From: Helicobacteraceae bacterium
GTDB lineage: Bacteria > Campylobacterota > Campylobacteria > Campylobacterales > Sulfurimonadaceae
Assembly (NCBI GenBank): GCA_027061425.1
Contig: JALSUN010000192.1
Location: 1 to 6,914 of the forward strand
Direction: 5' to 3'
Length of the DNA: 6,914 nucleotides
The notes under the pieces are model-generated. The model saw only the letters and a list, made by a program, of their open reading frames with translations, was not told where the DNA came from and did not search any database. Numbering within the stretch: the first letter of the stretch is position 1; each line of letters starts with the position of its first letter. This document shows, in pieces, positions 4,781 through 6,914 of this stretch. The position numbers and the translations under genes are program-made.

Positions 4781-6784
4781 ATGAAATGGTATCACTCTTT
4801 AAAATTTAAAAACATTCTTTTCTTTGTGCTGGTCAGTTCCTTCTTTATTCTCTCTATTATGCTCTTTTTTACGAACCTCAGAGAACAGAGACTTGTAGAA
4901 CGTGCTGGAGCAGCCGTAACCCTTGTGACCAACGATGTCGTACGTGAACTCTTGATCGCGCAACTGCGTAATGAACAGATCGTTGAAGATATGGCAGATA
5001 TAGCGAGTGAACAGGTCGTTGCTCCGGAAGTTGTGAAAAAGCTTTTGAAAGTCTCAAGGGAAAATGAGATCGTCAGTGGTGGGTTATGGTATGAACCTTC
5101 TGCTTTGAAGCATGCAACAAAAGCTCTGACCTATTTCTTTCATCGTGAAGACAATGATGCGTTTGTTATGGTCGATGATTATGAGAAGAAGACAGAAATC
5201 TCATACCGCAATATGGAGTTTTATGTTTTGGGCAGAGAGTTAAAAGAGGGTGAGACCTTTTGGACTAAAGCCTATGTCGACCCGGTGACCAAAGTACGGA
5301 TGATCACTGTCGTCGCTCCGATCTATAAAAAAGATATATTTATCGGGGTAGCGAGTCTGGATGTGAAACTGAGTCTAAAACAGAAGCAGATCTTCTCAAG
5401 GCTTGTGGATTCGGATGAACACTATTTTCTGCTTGCTGACAGAGTCGGACAACTGTTAATACACTCTAGTAAACTGGCAGCCTATAAAAATGATGGGCAC
5501 GATGTTAATGAACGTGTGTTGAACATCAGTCAATATACTTTTTTGAAAACACCATACTCTACTGATACAGAAGATGTTAATGATTCTCTGGTCAAAGTAT
5601 TGATGTCTTCTTCGCAAGATTTTACAAAAAATGAGGCCGTACTTTTGGCTCATGAAATAGACCACCGGGGTCATGGTCATCAGGAGAAGTTGAAAATAGA
5701 CTCAAAAATACTCAAAGATGACCCAATTTTTCATGAGTCATCGGTACAGGCAACCTATTATTTTCCTCATACCGGATGGCATATGCTGATTGCTATTCCT
5801 GAACATATCATTTTGAAAGATACGATCGCAGTCTATGACAAGATCATGTTGATTACGGCAATATTTGCTGCCCTCGCAGCACTGTTTGGTTACATATTGG
5901 TACGTCGAAATATTGTCAAACCACTTGAGTTAATCAGTGAACAGATTGAACATAACGAGATGGACGCTGAGATAAAGACGCAGGATCATGGAGAGATCGG
6001 TCAGCTTGTCGTACGTTTTAATGAGCGCAATAGAGAACTTTTAGAGGCAAGAGAACGAGAACTACAAAATGAGCGACTTTTACTCCAACAGTCCAAGATG
6101 GCAGCAATGGGTGAGATGCTCGATGCTGTGGCACATCAGTGGAAACAGCCGCTTAATGCGCTGAGCATGTACGCGGAACTCATCAAGATGGATTACGAAG
6201 AGGGTGAAGTGGATGCTGCCTACATCGAGCAGTTTCAAAAGGACATCGAGACGCAGATCAACCATATGACGGACACTCTGGGGACTTTCAGGAGTTTCTT
6301 CCGTCCATCTACGGAACTACACAACTTTGAATTGGGCAAGGTCGTAGAGGATGTATTGCTGCTTGCCAAAGATGAGTTGACCAAAAACACCATCAATGTT
6401 GTAGTAGACTTGGAAGTGCCTTTGACACTTTATGGTTCAGAAAATGAGTTTAAACATCTCCTTCTTAACGTCATCAACAATGCCAAAGATGCCTTTATAG
6501 ATAACGGTATAAAAACACGAGAAATCATCATAAAAACAATCGGTGGAGAGACACCACGTTTAGAGATACAAGACAGTGCAGGAGGCATCCCTGAGTCTGT
6601 TATAGACAATGTCTTCCAAGCACACTTCACGACCAAAGAAGAAGGCAAGGGCACCGGTATTGGTCTCTATATGAGTTCACAAATCGCACAGAAGCATCAT
6701 GCCAAACTGCGGGTTGAGAATCGTGAGAACGGGGCCTGTTTTACCGTGGAGTTTTCAGAGCTTAGTTTTAGAGCTGAAGGGTAA
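4781..6784 (+). CDS. Membrane sensor histidine kinase with large periplasmic sensor domain
   Basis: This 667-residue kinase has a first membrane segment at about 10-28 and a large periplasmic region at about 29-353. That region resembles a double Cache fold: WYEPSALKHA, TFWTKAYVDPVTKVRMITVV and IFIGVASLDV are typical elements. The second membrane segment is at about 354-374, followed by HAMP (about 375-425) and a coiled coil to about 440. The H-box MLDAVAHQWKQPLNALSMYA carries the phosphorylated H452. The ATP-binding domain has an N-box LLNVINNAKDAF (N567), a G1 box DSAGGIP (D598) and a G2 box GKGTGIGL (622-629), so it looks fully active. HQWKQPLN kinases are common in Campylobacterota. The periplasmic domain contains a His cluster (H291, H295, H298, H300) that could bind a metal. 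No response regulator follows it; the only one in the window is the truncated gene at the left edge. The ATG at 4781 is the only in-frame start after the upstream stop, apart from internal ones. Confidence 0.92.
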   Translation: MKWYHSLKFKNILFFVLVSSFFILSIMLFFTNLREQRLVERAGAAVTLVTNDVVRELLIAQLRNEQIVEDMADIASEQVVAPEVVKKLLKVSRENEIVSGGLWYEPSALKHATKALTYFFHREDNDAFVMVDDYEKKTEISYRNMEFYVLGRELKEGETFWTKAYVDPVTKVRMITVVAPIYKKDIFIGVASLDVKLSLKQKQIFSRLVDSDEHYFLLADRVGQLLIHSSKLAAYKNDGHDVNERVLNISQYTFLKTPYSTDTEDVNDSLVKVLMSSSQDFTKNEAVLLAHEIDHRGHGHQEKLKIDSKILKDDPIFHESSVQATYYFPHTGWHMLIAIPEHIILKDTIAVYDKIMLITAIFAALAALFGYILVRRNIVKPLELISEQIEHNEMDAEIKTQDHGEIGQLVVRFNERNRELLEARERELQNERLLLQQSKMAAMGEMLDAVAHQWKQPLNALSMYAELIKMDYEEGEVDAAYIEQFQKDIETQINHMTDTLGTFRSFFRPSTELHNFELGKVVEDVLLLAKDELTKNTINVVVDLEVPLTLYGSENEFKHLLLNVINNAKDAFIDNGIKTREIIIKTIGGETPRLEIQDSAGGIPESVIDNVFQAHFTTKEEGKGTGIGLYMSSQIAQKHHAKLRVENRENGACFTVEFSELSFRAEG

Positions 6785-6806
6785 TGAAACATTTAAAAAA
6801 AACGCT

Positions 6807-6914
6807 TTATTTTAAGAGTGCCTCATAACGCGCATCTGTTAAGGTTTTTAAAAAGGCGATAATGGCATCTTCGTCTTGGCTGCTCAGTTTTAGATCACCG
6901 ATACCATTAAAACG
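6807..6914 (-). CDS. C-terminal fragment of a cytochrome c peroxidase-like or related c-type cytochrome
   Basis: The reverse strand from the window edge is open for 35 codons and ends in TAA at 6807-6809, reading RFNGIGDLKLSSQDEDAIIA and then FLKTLTDARYEALLK. The pattern of L-S/T-xx-[DE]-x-x-A-I-I-A-F-L-K-T-L-T is the C-terminal helix common in di-haem cytochrome c peroxidases (CcpA/MauG family) and some class I cytochromes. No haem motif lies in the visible part, so the family is tentative. It faces the kinase gene tail to tail with 22 nt between the stop codons. A run of eight T on the minus strand follows it, but without a convincing stem. Confidence 0.6.
   Translation of the reverse strand, partial: RFNGIGDLKLSSQDEDAIIAFLKTLTDARYEALLK

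Noticed and set aside
5456..6654. Several minus-strand open frames inside the kinase gene
   Set aside because: They are shadows of the kinase reading frame and have no independent support.

Overview
The window looks like a copper- and redox-handling gene cluster from a Campylobacterota (epsilonproteobacterial) chromosome, possibly a Sulfurimonas/Sulfurovum-type organism. I infer this from the AT-rich short intergenic regions, the AHQWKQPLN-type sensor kinase, the DUF302 protein, and a porin paired with a small cytochrome c. The genus assignment is soft. No RNA gene, insertion sequence, CRISPR array or phage gene is visible.

Layout from left to right. A truncated OmpR-type response regulator (minus, N-terminal 68 residues) lies downstream of a small secreted Cys-rich peptide gene built on KCG motifs (minus). 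Divergent from it is a 67-residue protein of unknown function (plus), which ends in a perfect hairpin shared with a convergent porin and c-type cytochrome operon (minus). Divergent from the porin is a Tat-exported lipoprotein multicopper oxidase of the CueO type (plus), followed by a DUF302 protein (plus). A hairpin separates DUF302 from a convergent small CxxC heavy-metal-associated (HMA) protein (minus). Divergent from that is a membrane histidine kinase with a large periplasmic sensor region (plus). The right edge holds the last 35 residues of a probable cytochrome c peroxidase-like protein (minus).

The most notable signal is regulatory. Four promoters carry the same arrangement: two CTTCACA-like heptamers repeated at exactly 11 bp, then exactly 9 bp, then a -10 hexamer. 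They precede the Cys-rich peptide, the porin/cytochrome operon, the DUF302 gene and the HMA gene. A tandem 11-bp repeat lying where the -35 would be is the classical layout for an OmpR/PhoB-family activator. The multicopper oxidase and the 67-residue gene have weaker 11-bp repeats of related sequence. The window therefore reads as one regulon, with a kinase at one end and a response regulator at the other as candidate controllers.

Working model (inference): the kinase senses periplasmic metal, probably copper, or a related stress. It activates periplasmic cuprous oxidation (multicopper oxidase), thiol-based metal buffering (the Cys-rich peptide, which resembles HvfA/bufferin-type precursors), metal binding by the HMA protein, and envelope transport or electron transfer (porin and cytochrome). 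The modifying enzymes expected for a true HvfA/bufferin pathway (DUF692 family and partner) are not in this window.
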